A stretch of DNA of 64,000 bases. Origin: Chitinophaga pinensis. GTDB taxonomy: Bacteria > Bacteroidota > Bacteroidia > Flavobacteriales_D > Crocinitomicaceae. Below are positions 16,309 to 25,494 of the stretch, piece after piece. The notes under the pieces are model-generated. The model saw only the letters and a program-made list of their open reading frames with translations. It was not told where the DNA came from and did not search any database. The stretch spans positions 213,673-277,672 of the forward strand of contig CAMCYF010000001.1 in assembly GCA_945883825.1 (NCBI GenBank), read 5' to 3'. Positions within the stretch are counted from its first letter, which is position 1. Each line of letters starts with the position of its first letter. The position numbers and the translations under genes are program-made.

Positions 16309-16704
16309 TTATTTTATTTTTGCTTTAATTTCTAATAGATGAATATTAGGTTCAGTATTCGACATTGTTGTTACTGATTTAATAATTTGCTTAGAACTTA
16401 GGTTTGCCGTGTTTACTTCTGCTGTAATTTGACTTGTTTCTCCTGGCTGAATTGGTTTTTGTGGTTTACTAGGAACCGTACAGCCACAAGAAGCCCTTAC
16501 TTCACCAAAAACCAAAGGATAATCTCCTGTATTTCGGACTTTAAATGTTGCATGTATAATTTCACCTTTCACAACTGTCCCAGCGTTAAAAACAGAATCG
16601 ATTTCCATTGTTGTTTTCTGCCCTACTTCAAGTGGTTTATTCTCCGAACAACCAAAGAATACAAGACTTAAATTTAAAAGCGTATAAAAAATTATTTTCT
16701 GCAT
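16309..16704 (-). CDS. DUF1573 family lipoprotein
   Basis: A 131-residue protein with a signal peptide and lipobox (LSLVFFGC), so Cys19 is probably lipidated. The rest is a DUF1573 Ig-like domain: FNAGTVVKGEIIHATFKVRNTGDYPLVFGEVRASCGCTVPSKP, where the 'CGCT' signature is typical. These proteins are abundant in Bacteroidota envelopes and of unknown function. It sits 10 bases after nusB and before yajC, so it is probably in one transcript. Confidence 0.9.
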   Translation of the reverse strand: MQKIIFYTLLNLSLVFFGCSENKPLEVGQKTTMEIDSVFNAGTVVKGEIIHATFKVRNTGDYPLVFGEVRASCGCTVPSKPQKPIQPGETSQITAEVNTANLSSKQIIKSVTTMSNTEPNIHLLEIKAKIK

Positions 16705-16714
16705 CTCTTATTTT

Positions 16715-17662
16715 TTAACTTACTAATCCCCTACCTATTTTTTTAATCTTTTTTTCCTTTGTTAACTGTGAAATAGCCTTATCTAAAATCCCATTTATAA
16801 ACAAATTACTCTTTGGAGTACTGTAAAATTTTGAAATCTCAATGTATTCATTCATAGTAACTTTTGTAGGAATACTCGAACATGTTTGCAATTCTACAAG
16901 TGCCAATTTAAGCAATAAGACATCCATTTTAGCAATACGATCCACCTCCCAATTTACGGCTAAAGTCTCAATTAGCTTCTCATTTTCGACGTCCATTTCA
17001 ATTGTATTGCGGCACAAATTTAAAATAAACTCTTTTTCATCATCATCTTCTTTGTACAAGGATAAAATTGAGATTTCTTTATCTGGAGCTGCCGTTTTTA
17101 AAGTTTTTAATGCCATAGAACAACATAAATCGATATCATCCAGCCAATAAATACTCTTGTCTTCTATGTAATTGTGTAAAAATTCAGAATTTATGATTTC
17201 GTTTTTGAAAAGCGCTAAAGCGAACTTTTTATCTTCTTCAAAATCCTTCAAGCCATTTTCCATGAACTCAAAATAAGTCTCACTGTCTTTAACTTGAAGA
17301 AACATTTTTCTGAAAATCTCTTGATTTTCTGCGCCCAACCAATTTACCTTTCGTGCTGAAGAAACCATATTTAATTCTTTTGATTCTTCAATTTTTAAAA
17401 CTAAGCTATTTTCCACCCATTTAAGATTAGGCATCAAATCGCTTTCATTTGGTCGCAATTTATTTTTTCTGTTTTCATTGTTTGTTTCAGCTGCTCGCTT
17501 TAGTTCAGGAATTGTAAGGAGTAAATAAAGGTACAAATCGTACATTCTTTCTACTGAAAGCAATAATTCATTCTGTGCTTTTACAACATCAATTTCTTTT
17601 GACTGAAAAAAAGCATAAAGAATTTGCAGTACCTTGATTCGTAAATGACGTCTGTTTAGCAT
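16715..17662 (-). CDS. nusB: Transcription antitermination factor NusB (long Bacteroidota form)
   Basis: A 315-residue NusB. The helical RNA/NusE-binding domain is recognisable at both ends: MLNRRHLRIKVLQILYAFFQ at the start, and VDRIAKMDVLLLKLALVEL followed by KVTMNEYIEISKFYSTPKSNLFINGILD near the end. The family is about 140 residues in E. coli. The longer form with an inserted helical middle is typical of Bacteroidota. It acts in rRNA antitermination. It starts one base after the leucine dehydrogenase stop, so the two are co-transcribed. Confidence 0.93.
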   Translation of the reverse strand: MLNRRHLRIKVLQILYAFFQSKEIDVVKAQNELLLSVERMYDLYLYLLLTIPELKRAAETNNENRKNKLRPNESDLMPNLKWVENSLVLKIEESKELNMVSSARKVNWLGAENQEIFRKMFLQVKDSETYFEFMENGLKDFEEDKKFALALFKNEIINSEFLHNYIEDKSIYWLDDIDLCCSMALKTLKTAAPDKEISILSLYKEDDDEKEFILNLCRNTIEMDVENEKLIETLAVNWEVDRIAKMDVLLLKLALVELQTCSSIPTKVTMNEYIEISKFYSTPKSNLFINGILDKAISQLTKEKKIKKIGRGLVS

Positions 17663-17663
17663 T

Positions 17664-18764
17664 TTAATATAGGGGTAATTCTACTATTCTTTTAGCTTTG
17701 ATCCTTTCTTCAGCTATTTTATTTGCTATTTGATATGTTGGAATATGTTCTTCTTGTGATCGTTTTACGATATTCAAAATAGTCGTGTAAATTTCCGCAG
17801 CCTTTTGCTGTGCCCATTCTGCTGGAAGTCCTTTTACTTCTGAAAAACAATTTATTACACCACCGGCATTGATTGCATAATCTGGAGCATAAATAATTCC
17901 TTTTTTCATTATTTCTAAGCCATGAACAGCTTCCACTTTTAATTGATTATTTGCCGCTCCAGCAATAATTGAACATTTTAGTCTACTCAATGTATCATCA
18001 TTAATTGTAGCACCTAAAGCACAGGGCGCATAAATATCCATATCAAAATCATAAAAATCATCTTTATCAATAATATGAGCTCCATATTTTTGAGCTACTC
18101 GATTCAATGATTCTGAATTTATGTCGGCAATGTAAACGCTTGCATTTTCTTTTTTCAAATATTCTACGAGGTATTCACCAACATGCCCTACTCCTTGCAC
18201 AACAATCTTTTTTCCATTTAAGGAATCAGAACCATATTGGATTTTAGCGCAAGCTTTCATTCCCATGTAAGTGCCATAAGCAGTTACAGGCGAAGGATCA
18301 CCACTTTTGCCGGGTAAACCAACAACGTAATTTGTTTCTTTGTTTACATGCGTCATGTCAATCGGAGAAACGCCAACATCTTCTGCTGTAATGTAATTTC
18401 CTGCTAAACTATTTACAAACCTTCCAAATCTTCGAAATAAAGCCTCAGATTTAATGGTTTTAGCATCACCGATTATAACGGCCTTCCCTCCTCCTAGATT
18501 TAATCCTGATATTGAATTTTTATAAGTCATTCCGCGAGAAAGTCGAAGAACATCATTTAAGGCATCCATTTCGTTGTTGTAAGCCCAAACTCTTGTTCCA
18601 CCTAGTGCAGGCCCTAAAACTGTATTATGAACAGCGATAATAGCTTTTAATCCAGTTGCTGCATCATTACAAAAAAGAATTTGTTCGTGACCCATATTGG
18701 CCATTTGACCGATCACGGGATTCATGGAAAGATCGTTCACTATTTCAGTTGTTATTTCAGACAT
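17664..18764 (-). CDS. ldh: Leucine (Glu/Leu/Phe/Val) dehydrogenase
   Basis: A 366-residue NAD-dependent amino-acid dehydrogenase that deaminates branched-chain amino acids to 2-oxoacids. The substrate domain shows the glycine-rich GGGKAVI with its lysine and the conserved GLNLGGGKA stretch. ITAEDVGVSP precedes the Rossmann domain (VVQGVGHVGEYLVEYLKKE, then IADIN). The motif APCALGATIND and the later GAANNQL are family signatures. Length matches Bacillus leucine dehydrogenase. It is divergent from the ABC exporter gene, with promoter elements between them, and is followed directly by nusB. Confidence 0.92.
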   Translation of the reverse strand: MSEITTEIVNDLSMNPVIGQMANMGHEQILFCNDAATGLKAIIAVHNTVLGPALGGTRVWAYNNEMDALNDVLRLSRGMTYKNSISGLNLGGGKAVIIGDAKTIKSEALFRRFGRFVNSLAGNYITAEDVGVSPIDMTHVNKETNYVVGLPGKSGDPSPVTAYGTYMGMKACAKIQYGSDSLNGKKIVVQGVGHVGEYLVEYLKKENASVYIADINSESLNRVAQKYGAHIIDKDDFYDFDMDIYAPCALGATINDDTLSRLKCSIIAGAANNQLKVEAVHGLEIMKKGIIYAPDYAINAGGVINCFSEVKGLPAEWAQQKAAEIYTTILNIVKRSQEEHIPTYQIANKIAEERIKAKRIVELPLY

Positions 18765-18802
18765 ACTTATCTTATCGTTCGTTAACTTTAGTTCTGAATG
18801 CT

Positions 18803-18836
18803 TACATTTGCAGCATATTTCAACAGCGCAAAATTA
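18803..18836. promoter_or_regulatory. Divergent promoter elements between leucine dehydrogenase and ABC exporter
   Basis: TACATTTG on the plus strand (18803-18810) lies 38 bases before the ABC exporter start. TAATTTTG on the minus strand (18829-18836) serves the opposite gene. Both match TAnnTTTG; -33 elements are weak. Confidence 0.45.
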
Positions 18837-18847
18837 GAAAATAATCA

Positions 18848-20596
18848 ATGAAGTCACTTCAATACTTGAATAAATATTTTTTTAAATACAAATGGCGTTT
18901 TTTATTCGGTATTCTATTTACAATTATCAGTAATTACTTTGGAGTTCAAATGCCTTTGTATGTTAAATCTACAGTTGATGATTTAATGGGGAGCACGACC
19001 ATAAGCGGCTATGAAGATGCTTTATTTCTATCTTACAAAATTGGTGGTATTTACATCTTATTATCCATTGGAAAAGGGTTTTTCTTGTTCTTAATGCGTC
19101 AAACGATCATTGTAATGTCTCGTTTTATTGAATTTGATTTAAAAAATGAGATTTATGCACATTACCAAAAATTAGATTTAGGATTTTTTAAGCGGAATTC
19201 TACGGGAGATTTAATGAACCGTATTTCTGAAGATGTGAGTCAAGTGAGAATGTATTTAGGTCCTGGAATCATGTATACCATAAATTTAGTTGTCCTTTCT
19301 TCGATGATTATAGTTCAAATGGTGAACATAAGTCCTCAGCTTACTTTATTTGTGCTAATGCCACTTCCTTTAATGTCGTTTTTGATATACAGAGTTTCAA
19401 GTAAAATGAATACAATGAGCAGGAAAGTTCAAGAAGAACAATCCAATCTTTCAACCATTTCACAGGAAACATTTTCGGGAATCAGGGTGATAAAAGCTTA
19501 CAATCGTGAAACTGAAATGGGCAGTAAATTTGAGCATGCCGCAAACGAATACAAAAACAAAAGCATGAAATTAGTTTTAGTCAATGCTCTTTTCATGCCT
19601 ACAATAATGTTTTTAATTGGAATAAGTACTCTAATTGCTATTTATATGGGTGGATTGATGACCTACGACAAACAAATTTCCTTGGGTGGAATTGTAGCAT
19701 TCATTTTCTTTGTAAATAATCTAACTTGGCCTTTTGCAAGTTTAGGCTGGGTTACATCAATTATTCAGAGAGCAGCAGCTTCGCAAAAGAGAATAAGTGA
19801 ATTTTTAGAAACTGAACCTACAATTGTCAACACAAACCATTCTGATTTTGACTTTAAAGGAGGAATTGAATTTAAAAATGTAAATTTCACTTATGACAAT
19901 ACTGGAATTCAAGCCCTAAAAAATCTTTCTTTTAAAATAAAACAAGGAGATACTTTAGCAATTATTGGAAAAACAGGAAGTGGAAAGTCAACTATTTTAG
20001 ATTTAATAGTGCGACAATTCGATGCAGCTTCAGGATCTGTTTTGATTGATAATAAATCGATTCAGAGTATCAATACGGATGCATTTCGCGAACAATGTGG
20101 TGTCGTTCCTCAAGATGTTTTTCTTTTTTCTGATACGATTGCAAACAATTTAAAATTTGGCGTTAAAGATGGTGAGGTTTCAAGTGAGGACTTGGTTAAA
20201 GTTACAGAATTAACGCACGTTTACCATAATATCGATGAATTTCCAGATAAGTTTGAAACCTTATTAGGAGAGCGCGGTGTCAATCTCAGTGGTGGGCAAA
20301 AGCAGCGTATTAGTATTTCACGTGCCTTATTACGAAATCCTAGTTTATTATTACTAGACGATTGCTTGTCTGCAGTTGATACTGAAACAGAAGAAATTAT
20401 TTTATCAAATTTAAGGCACTTGAAGCAAAATTTAACAACTATCATTGTTAGTCACCGAGTATCAACAATTCGAAATGCAAATTACATAATTGTTATCGAT
20501 CAGGGAGAAGTTATTGAAGAAGGAACACACGAAACTCTTCTAAAGTCCAAAGGTTATTATGCGGAGCTTTATCAAAAGCAATTGACAGAAGAATAA
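18848..20596 (+). CDS. ABC exporter, fused permease-ATPase
   Basis: A 582-residue half-transporter of the ABCB/MsbA type that works as a homodimer. Residues 1-310 are six transmembrane helices (KWRFLFGILFTIISNYFG ... LTWPFASLGWVTSI). Residues 335-580 are the nucleotide-binding domain: Walker A IIGKTGSGKST, Q-loop VPQDVFLFSDT, ABC signature LSGGQKQR, Walker B LLLLDDCLSAVD, and the H-loop IIVSHR. The substrate is unknown; lipids or small hydrophobic molecules are usual for this class. Convergent with lhgO, 9 bases apart. Confidence 0.92.
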   Translation: MKSLQYLNKYFFKYKWRFLFGILFTIISNYFGVQMPLYVKSTVDDLMGSTTISGYEDALFLSYKIGGIYILLSIGKGFFLFLMRQTIIVMSRFIEFDLKNEIYAHYQKLDLGFFKRNSTGDLMNRISEDVSQVRMYLGPGIMYTINLVVLSSMIIVQMVNISPQLTLFVLMPLPLMSFLIYRVSSKMNTMSRKVQEEQSNLSTISQETFSGIRVIKAYNRETEMGSKFEHAANEYKNKSMKLVLVNALFMPTIMFLIGISTLIAIYMGGLMTYDKQISLGGIVAFIFFVNNLTWPFASLGWVTSIIQRAAASQKRISEFLETEPTIVNTNHSDFDFKGGIEFKNVNFTYDNTGIQALKNLSFKIKQGDTLAIIGKTGSGKSTILDLIVRQFDAASGSVLIDNKSIQSINTDAFREQCGVVPQDVFLFSDTIANNLKFGVKDGEVSSEDLVKVTELTHVYHNIDEFPDKFETLLGERGVNLSGGQKQRISISRALLRNPSLLLLDDCLSAVDTETEEIILSNLRHLKQNLTTIIVSHRVSTIRNANYIIVIDQGEVIEEGTHETLLKSKGYYAELYQKQLTEE

Positions 20597-20605
20597 ATTT
20601 ACATT

Positions 20606-21817
20606 CTATTTTAAGCCAAATTTCTTCTCTGCTTCAAGCGCAATATATTTTCCAATTGCTAGTGATGCAGTTGCTGCAGGTGAAGGTGCATTTAAAACAT
20701 GAATTGCGTTTCCTTGGTGCTCAATTCTAAAGTCATCGCGCGTATCACCATTTTGGGAAAGTAATTGCGCCCTCACTCCTGCTCTACCAGGTTCAATATC
20801 ATCCATTGTCAAAGATGGAATCATCTGCTGTAATGATTTTAAAAACATTTTTTTTGAAAAAGCACGACGATATTCGTTGATGCCGTAGGATATATTTCCT
20901 AGAAACAACTTCCAAGTTCCACGGTATGAAAGTGCGTCAAAACTATCTTTAAAAGAGAAATCTGTTTTGTTGTAACCTTCTCTTTTAAAGGAGAATACAG
21001 CATTTGGACCACACTCCACTCCTCCCCCAACCATTCTTGTAAAATGAACACCTAAAAATGGAAATGCGGGATCTGGAACTGGGTAAATAAGATTTTTGAC
21101 CTTGTACTGTGCTTGTGCTGCTAATTCGTAATAATCACCTCGAAATGGAACAATCTTCTCCTTTAGTTTTAAACCGTCTTTTTTCGCCATTCTATCTGCT
21201 TGAAGTCCAGAGCAAAAAACTATGAATTTTGAGGTGAATTCCCCTTTATTTGTATGTATTGTTGTCTCATCTTCATTTCTTGTAATTGAAATTACTTCAT
21301 GAGCAAGGAATAAGCGACTTTCAGCTTGAAGTGCAAGGGCTAATTCAATCATTTTTTTTGTGGCTGAAATAAAATCAATAATTCCTGTAGACGGAACCCA
21401 AAGACCTGAAAGACATTCAACAAAAGGTTCAATTTCTTTCACTTGATCTGAAGAAATCCGTTCAATATCATCTATTTTATTTTCGATACCAGTTTGATGG
21501 ATTTTTTCCAAGCGAACTATTTCTTGTTGATTCGATGCCACAACAACCTTTCCGCAAATATCGTGTGCAATGCCATATTCTTTTGCGAAAGCAATCATCT
21601 CTCGTTTCCCTTCTATGCAATTTTTTGCTTTTAGAGAACCTGGTTTATAATATAAGCCAGAATGAAGCACACCAGAATTGTGACCTGTTTGGTGCTTTGC
21701 TAGGATATTTTCCTTTTCGAATAAGGCAATTTTTAAAGTTGGATTTTTCTTCTGAAGTTGATAAAATGTAGCTGCTCCAACTATTCCCCCACCAATAATC
21801 GCTATATCAAATTCCAT
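20606..21817 (-). CDS. lhgO: L-2-hydroxyglutarate oxidase
   Basis: A 403-residue FAD-dependent oxidoreductase of the LhgO (YgaF) type, which oxidises L-2-hydroxyglutarate to 2-oxoglutarate. The N-terminal dinucleotide motif is FDIAIIGGGIVGAATFYQL. HNSGVLHSGLYYKPGSLKA near residue 47 is a family signature, and the C-terminal FAD contact AGVRAQLL and the stretch APSPAATASLAIG also fit. Length matches. Likely substrate handling at the inner membrane quinone pool as in E. coli is inferred from the family. Confidence 0.92.
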   Translation of the reverse strand: MEFDIAIIGGGIVGAATFYQLQKKNPTLKIALFEKENILAKHQTGHNSGVLHSGLYYKPGSLKAKNCIEGKREMIAFAKEYGIAHDICGKVVVASNQQEIVRLEKIHQTGIENKIDDIERISSDQVKEIEPFVECLSGLWVPSTGIIDFISATKKMIELALALQAESRLFLAHEVISITRNEDETTIHTNKGEFTSKFIVFCSGLQADRMAKKDGLKLKEKIVPFRGDYYELAAQAQYKVKNLIYPVPDPAFPFLGVHFTRMVGGGVECGPNAVFSFKREGYNKTDFSFKDSFDALSYRGTWKLFLGNISYGINEYRRAFSKKMFLKSLQQMIPSLTMDDIEPGRAGVRAQLLSQNGDTRDDFRIEHQGNAIHVLNAPSPAATASLAIGKYIALEAEKKFGLK

Positions 21818-21853
21818 TTTTAAATTTTAGTAAAAATAGCTTTTTTTTGAAAA

Positions 21854-22546
21854 TCACTTTTTCTCAAAAATCGCATCATTAATTCCTTTATTTATGATGT
21901 AATTAGATAATTTTATTGTGATAATTCCTTTTTTATTTTCGTTTTTCTTTTTTGATTTGTCTTTTGGTTTATAGTTATTGATATCAGCAGCTACGCTTTT
22001 TGGCATTTTAAATTTCTTAATGTCAATTTCAAAAATTAATTCACTTGGAAGTCCAAAAGCAAGTTCTGAGCTATAAAAGTAGTCGACATTTACAGTGCCG
22101 CTAGATCGGGTAGTAATTTGAGATGAAATAATCACTGCATTTTTTGGGTCTATCCACAATTTCGCAAGAACAAATTCGCTGTTTTCACTTGTTGGAATAA
22201 CCGTAATCAATGAGGTTTTCAATTCACCGATCATTTTTGTACCGCCATCAACAGCCATGTATGAATTTGTTTTGCTTAAAAAAGTATTTACATCTGTAAA
22301 CCCCTGTTTTGGAAGGATCACAATTCCTTTAGAAACAATTTTAAATTTATCTTTTTGCTTGAAATATATCTTTGCTTTAACCGGCAATATCTTGATGAAT
22401 GGTATATCTGTCTTTATTGATGCGTCAACAGAATAATCTTTAACACTCGTGATTTTTGCAACTACTCTTTCGAGTAATTGGTTTGCCTCTTGCGAAAAGG
22501 AAGTAACTTGAATAAAAAAAAGTGAAAGAAAAAGGAGTTTTTTCAT
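21854..22546 (-). CDS. LolA-like outer-membrane lipoprotein-sorting family protein
   Basis: A 230-residue exported protein with a signal peptide (MKKLLFLSLFFIQVTSFSQ). The mature domain has the half-barrel fold pattern of LolA/LolB-like proteins: VKDYSVDASIKTDIPFIK, a middle GTKMIGELK, and repeated lysine-rich strands to the C-terminus. It may carry lipids or lipoproteins through the periplasm. It overlaps the permease gene upstream by one base, so it probably forms one unit with the ABC-2 permease and ATPase. This link hints at an envelope lipid transport task. Confidence 0.7.
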   Translation of the reverse strand: MKKLLFLSLFFIQVTSFSQEANQLLERVVAKITSVKDYSVDASIKTDIPFIKILPVKAKIYFKQKDKFKIVSKGIVILPKQGFTDVNTFLSKTNSYMAVDGGTKMIGELKTSLITVIPTSENSEFVLAKLWIDPKNAVIISSQITTRSSGTVNVDYFYSSELAFGLPSELIFEIDIKKFKMPKSVAADINNYKPKDKSKKKNENKKGIITIKLSNYIINKGINDAIFEKK

Positions 22547-23388
22547 TAGGAAGTGATGTCTTTTTTATTGAATTTAAAAATTGCAATGGACACAAGTATA
22601 ACATTGTGAACTACTAGTATAATAATTGAATTAAAGATTTTAGAATACGGCACAGGATCTTCAAAGAAACTTCTCCAAGATGCCATATGAGTTGTAAATA
22701 AAAAGGGCTTAATATTTTGGAAAACAGAAACTTCCATTGAGCCAATTATTGTAAATAAGATAATAACTGCCATTGTTGAAACAATCGGACCTATTGAATT
22801 CTCCGCAAAAGCTGAAAAGCAAATTGAAACTGAAGAAACTGTTAAAAGAGACAAAAAGGCAACAATGAAACTTAAGCCATAACGCCAAAGAATATCTTGT
22901 TCTTTTAAAATAACTAAGCCCTCACTATTTAGAACAATTAAATCTCCAGATCCAAAGATAAACTTGGAAACAAAAAGCGATAGAAAAATAAGCCAAAGGG
23001 TAAGAATAAAAGTGTAAACCGCACCCGCTATAAACTTTGATATTACAATCTTTGTTCGAGAAATTGGTTTAGTTGCCAACATTCTTACAGTTCCCATGGC
23101 TGCTTCCCCAGAAATTAAATCACCTGTCACTAAAGCAACTAATAATGGAATATGGACAATTAGCATTTGAAGAATAATGAAAGCGATTAAATTTCCATTT
23201 AAAATAGTGCCATTGAATGAAAGTGTTTGTTCAAAAGAAGATGTTACAAAGGATATAAAAGAAGAACCATCAGCTTTCATTGCAAATAAAATAATACAAA
23301 TCAACAATGTTAATGCACCAATTCCTATGTAACTTCTTGGTTTTGCAAGAATCTTAATAAATTCGTTGTAGATATTTTTAAGTAACAT
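22546..23388 (-). CDS. ABC-2 type transporter permease
   Basis: A 280-residue integral membrane protein with about six helices (IGIGALTLLICIILFAMK, LIAFIILQMLIVHIPLLVALV, AVYTFILTLWLIFLSLF and others). The conserved GEAAMGTVRMLATKPISR between helices is characteristic of ABC-2/NatB-type permeases. It lies one base after the ATPase gene and overlaps the next gene, so the three make an operon. The substrate is unknown. Confidence 0.88.
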   Translation of the reverse strand: MLLKNIYNEFIKILAKPRSYIGIGALTLLICIILFAMKADGSSFISFVTSSFEQTLSFNGTILNGNLIAFIILQMLIVHIPLLVALVTGDLISGEAAMGTVRMLATKPISRTKIVISKFIAGAVYTFILTLWLIFLSLFVSKFIFGSGDLIVLNSEGLVILKEQDILWRYGLSFIVAFLSLLTVSSVSICFSAFAENSIGPIVSTMAVIILFTIIGSMEVSVFQNIKPFLFTTHMASWRSFFEDPVPYSKIFNSIIILVVHNVILVSIAIFKFNKKDITS

Positions 23389-23389
23389 T

Positions 23390-24301
23390 TTAAGACTGAA
23401 CTATTTTCATGAAAAAATCTTCTAATTTTCGTTTTGGCTCTAAAGCATAAACAAGAATGTTATTATCACCTAACATTTTATTAAGGTGGGGAACTTGTTG
23501 TTTTTCTATGCTCAGTGAAATTTCAACTTCATTTATACGAGTGATTTCTACATTTGCAAAATGCTGTTGAATTAAAGGAATTGCTTTGTTTACATCAGAT
23601 AATTCCAATCTCACTGTCAATTCTTGTGCGTTTAGTAATTCTTGCACATTTCCTTCTACCAATGACTTCCCTTTCGTAATGATTACCATTCTATTTGCAA
23701 TTAATTCGATTTCAGAAAGTTGATGCGAGGATAGTAAAATGGTTTTATTTTGCTCGTTTTTTAATCGTAAAATAAGATTTCTAATTTCGATAATTCCCTG
23801 CGGGTCTAAACCAGTTGTCGGCTCATCTAAAATGATTAATTCTGGTTTATGCAACAAGGTTTGTGCGATTCCTAAGCGCTGTTTCATGCCATGAGAAAAA
23901 CCCTTTGTTTTATCTTTACCTCTGCCGCCTAAACCTACAAATTCTAACATTTCATGAATTTCTTTCGTTGAAACTGTAGCCCCAGAAATCCGAGCAAAAA
24001 TCTCTAAATTTTTTTGAGCAGACAAATAGTTATAGAAATCTGGTTTTTCAATAATGCTTCCAATTTTTGAAAGTATTTCGTTGCGATGAGTAGCATAACT
24101 TTTACCAAACATTTGGATAGTTCCAGCATTCAATCTAATAAGTGAAAGTAAGCAGCGAATTGTTGTGCTTTTTCCTGCACCATTTGGACCGAGAAATCCA
24201 AAGACATCGCCTTTATTTACGGTAAAGGAGACATCGCGAACCGCTTCAAATGAACCGAAATTCTTGGCTAATTTCTCAACTTTTATTACCACCTCTGACA
24301 T
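23390..24301 (-). CDS. ABC transporter ATPase
   Basis: A 303-residue ABC ATPase of the NatA/CcmA type. Walker A is FLGPNGAGKSTTIRCL, the signature SHGMKQRLGIAQTLL, Walker B LIILDEPTTGLDPQG and H-loop LLSSHQLSE. A C-terminal regulatory domain of about 80 residues ends in LEDFFMKIVQS, as is usual for this class. It drives the ABC-2 permease encoded one base downstream. Confidence 0.93.
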   Translation of the reverse strand: MSEVVIKVEKLAKNFGSFEAVRDVSFTVNKGDVFGFLGPNGAGKSTTIRCLLSLIRLNAGTIQMFGKSYATHRNEILSKIGSIIEKPDFYNYLSAQKNLEIFARISGATVSTKEIHEMLEFVGLGGRGKDKTKGFSHGMKQRLGIAQTLLHKPELIILDEPTTGLDPQGIIEIRNLILRLKNEQNKTILLSSHQLSEIELIANRMVIITKGKSLVEGNVQELLNAQELTVRLELSDVNKAIPLIQQHFANVEITRINEVEISLSIEKQQVPHLNKMLGDNNILVYALEPKRKLEDFFMKIVQS

Positions 24302-24357
24302 AGCCCCAAAATTAATAATTCAATACCGATTAATTTGATTAAAATTCAAAAAGAATG

Positions 24358-24807
24358 TTAAGCAAAAATTTCATCGACCATTTTTATTCGGAAATTGAAA
24401 ATTCCTTCTAATTGCTTTTTTACAAAAAGTGCATGAGCAAATTCCCCAAGAATTCCCAATGGTAATTCATAAGATACTATATCTGTCATTTCCACTCCTC
24501 CTTCAACTTCTTTGAAATGGTGTTCGTGATGCCATATTTTATAGGGCCCTTTTCGCTGTTCGTCAACAAAAAATAAATTGTCCTTCACCGTTTTTATTTC
24601 CGTAATCCAGGTCATTGGAATTCCTAAAACTGGCTTAACAGAATATTCAATCATAAGTCCTTCATACATTTTTTCTGGCAGGTCGAATTTTATGTTAAAA
24701 CCCATGTATGGAGGAGTAATTCGTTTTAAATTTTGAGGGGAAGAAAAGAAATCCCAACAGGTTTTCAGGTCTGTTTTTACAAATTGTTTGCGCTTAAGTT
24801 GATACAT
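24358..24807 (-). CDS. SRPBCC-fold protein
   Basis: A 149-residue protein of the START/SRPBCC ligand-binding fold. Typical features are the N-terminal RKQFVKTDLKTCWDFFSSPQNLKRITPP and the later TWITEIKTVKDNLFFVDEQRKGPYKIWHHEHHF. Close relatives are often annotated as cell-division inhibitor SULA-like or polyketide cyclase-like, with no proven role. It lies on its own between the ABC ATPase and gmhA. Confidence 0.82.
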   Translation of the reverse strand: MYQLKRKQFVKTDLKTCWDFFSSPQNLKRITPPYMGFNIKFDLPEKMYEGLMIEYSVKPVLGIPMTWITEIKTVKDNLFFVDEQRKGPYKIWHHEHHFKEVEGGVEMTDIVSYELPLGILGEFAHALFVKKQLEGIFNFRIKMVDEIFA

Positions 24808-24915
24808 ATAAATAAAACAGATAGTTTAACTATTTTGTTCTCATAGAATAACATTTTCAAGATTAGACTTAATTCAAGCTAGTAAATGTTTAATTTCGCT
24901 TAATAATAAATTTCT

Positions 24916-25494
24916 ATGGACTTAAAATCTGAAATTAAAAAGCAATTTGAAGAGGCACAACTCATTCTTAGTCAATTTCAAAATACTGAAAATTTTGAAA
25001 AAATTGAGACTGCAATTGAGATGATGTGTACTGCTTTAAAAGCTGGAAATAAAATCATAAGCTGTGGAAATGGTGGATCAATGTGCGACGCCATGCATTT
25101 TGCTGAAGAATTAAGTGGGCGCTTTCGCAATAATCGTAGAGGTTTAGCAGCGCTTTCAATTTCTGACCCCTCACATATTTCTTGTGTTGCGAATGATTTT
25201 GGTTACGACTTTGTTTTTTCGCGCTACATCGAAGCTATTGGTCAATCAGGTGATGTTTTACTTGGAATTTCAACTTCTGGTTCTTCAAAAAATGTAATAC
25301 TAGCAATAGAAGAAGCAAAAAAGAAAGGATTAAAGACGATTGTTCTGACTGGAAAAGACGGCGGGAAATTAGCAGGACTTGCAGATTTAGAAATTCGTGC
25401 CCCCTACTCTGAGTTTGCTGATCGAGCGCAAGAAATTCATATTAAAATCATCCATAATTTTATCCTTGGAATTGAATTAAATCTTGGACTTTAA
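24916..25494 (+). CDS. gmhA: Sedoheptulose-7-phosphate isomerase
   Basis: A 192-residue SIS-domain isomerase that makes D-glycero-manno-heptose 7-phosphate, the first step to ADP-heptose for lipopolysaccharide or surface glycans. The sugar-phosphate motif is [22 protein letters not shown], followed by [16 protein letters not shown] and the C-terminal [12 protein letters not shown]. Length and motifs fit E. coli GmhA. Other heptose genes are not in the window. The stop overlaps the convergent nhaC gene by four bases. Confidence 0.93.
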   Translation: MDLKSEIKKQFEEAQLILSQFQNTENFEKIETAIEMMCTALKAGNKIISCGNGGSMCDAMHFAEELSGRFRNNRRGLAALSISDPSHISCVANDFGYDFVFSRYIEAIGQSGDVLLGISTSGSSKNVILAIEEAKKKGLKTIVLTGKDGGKLAGLADLEIRAPYSEFADRAQEIHIKIIHNFILGIELNLGL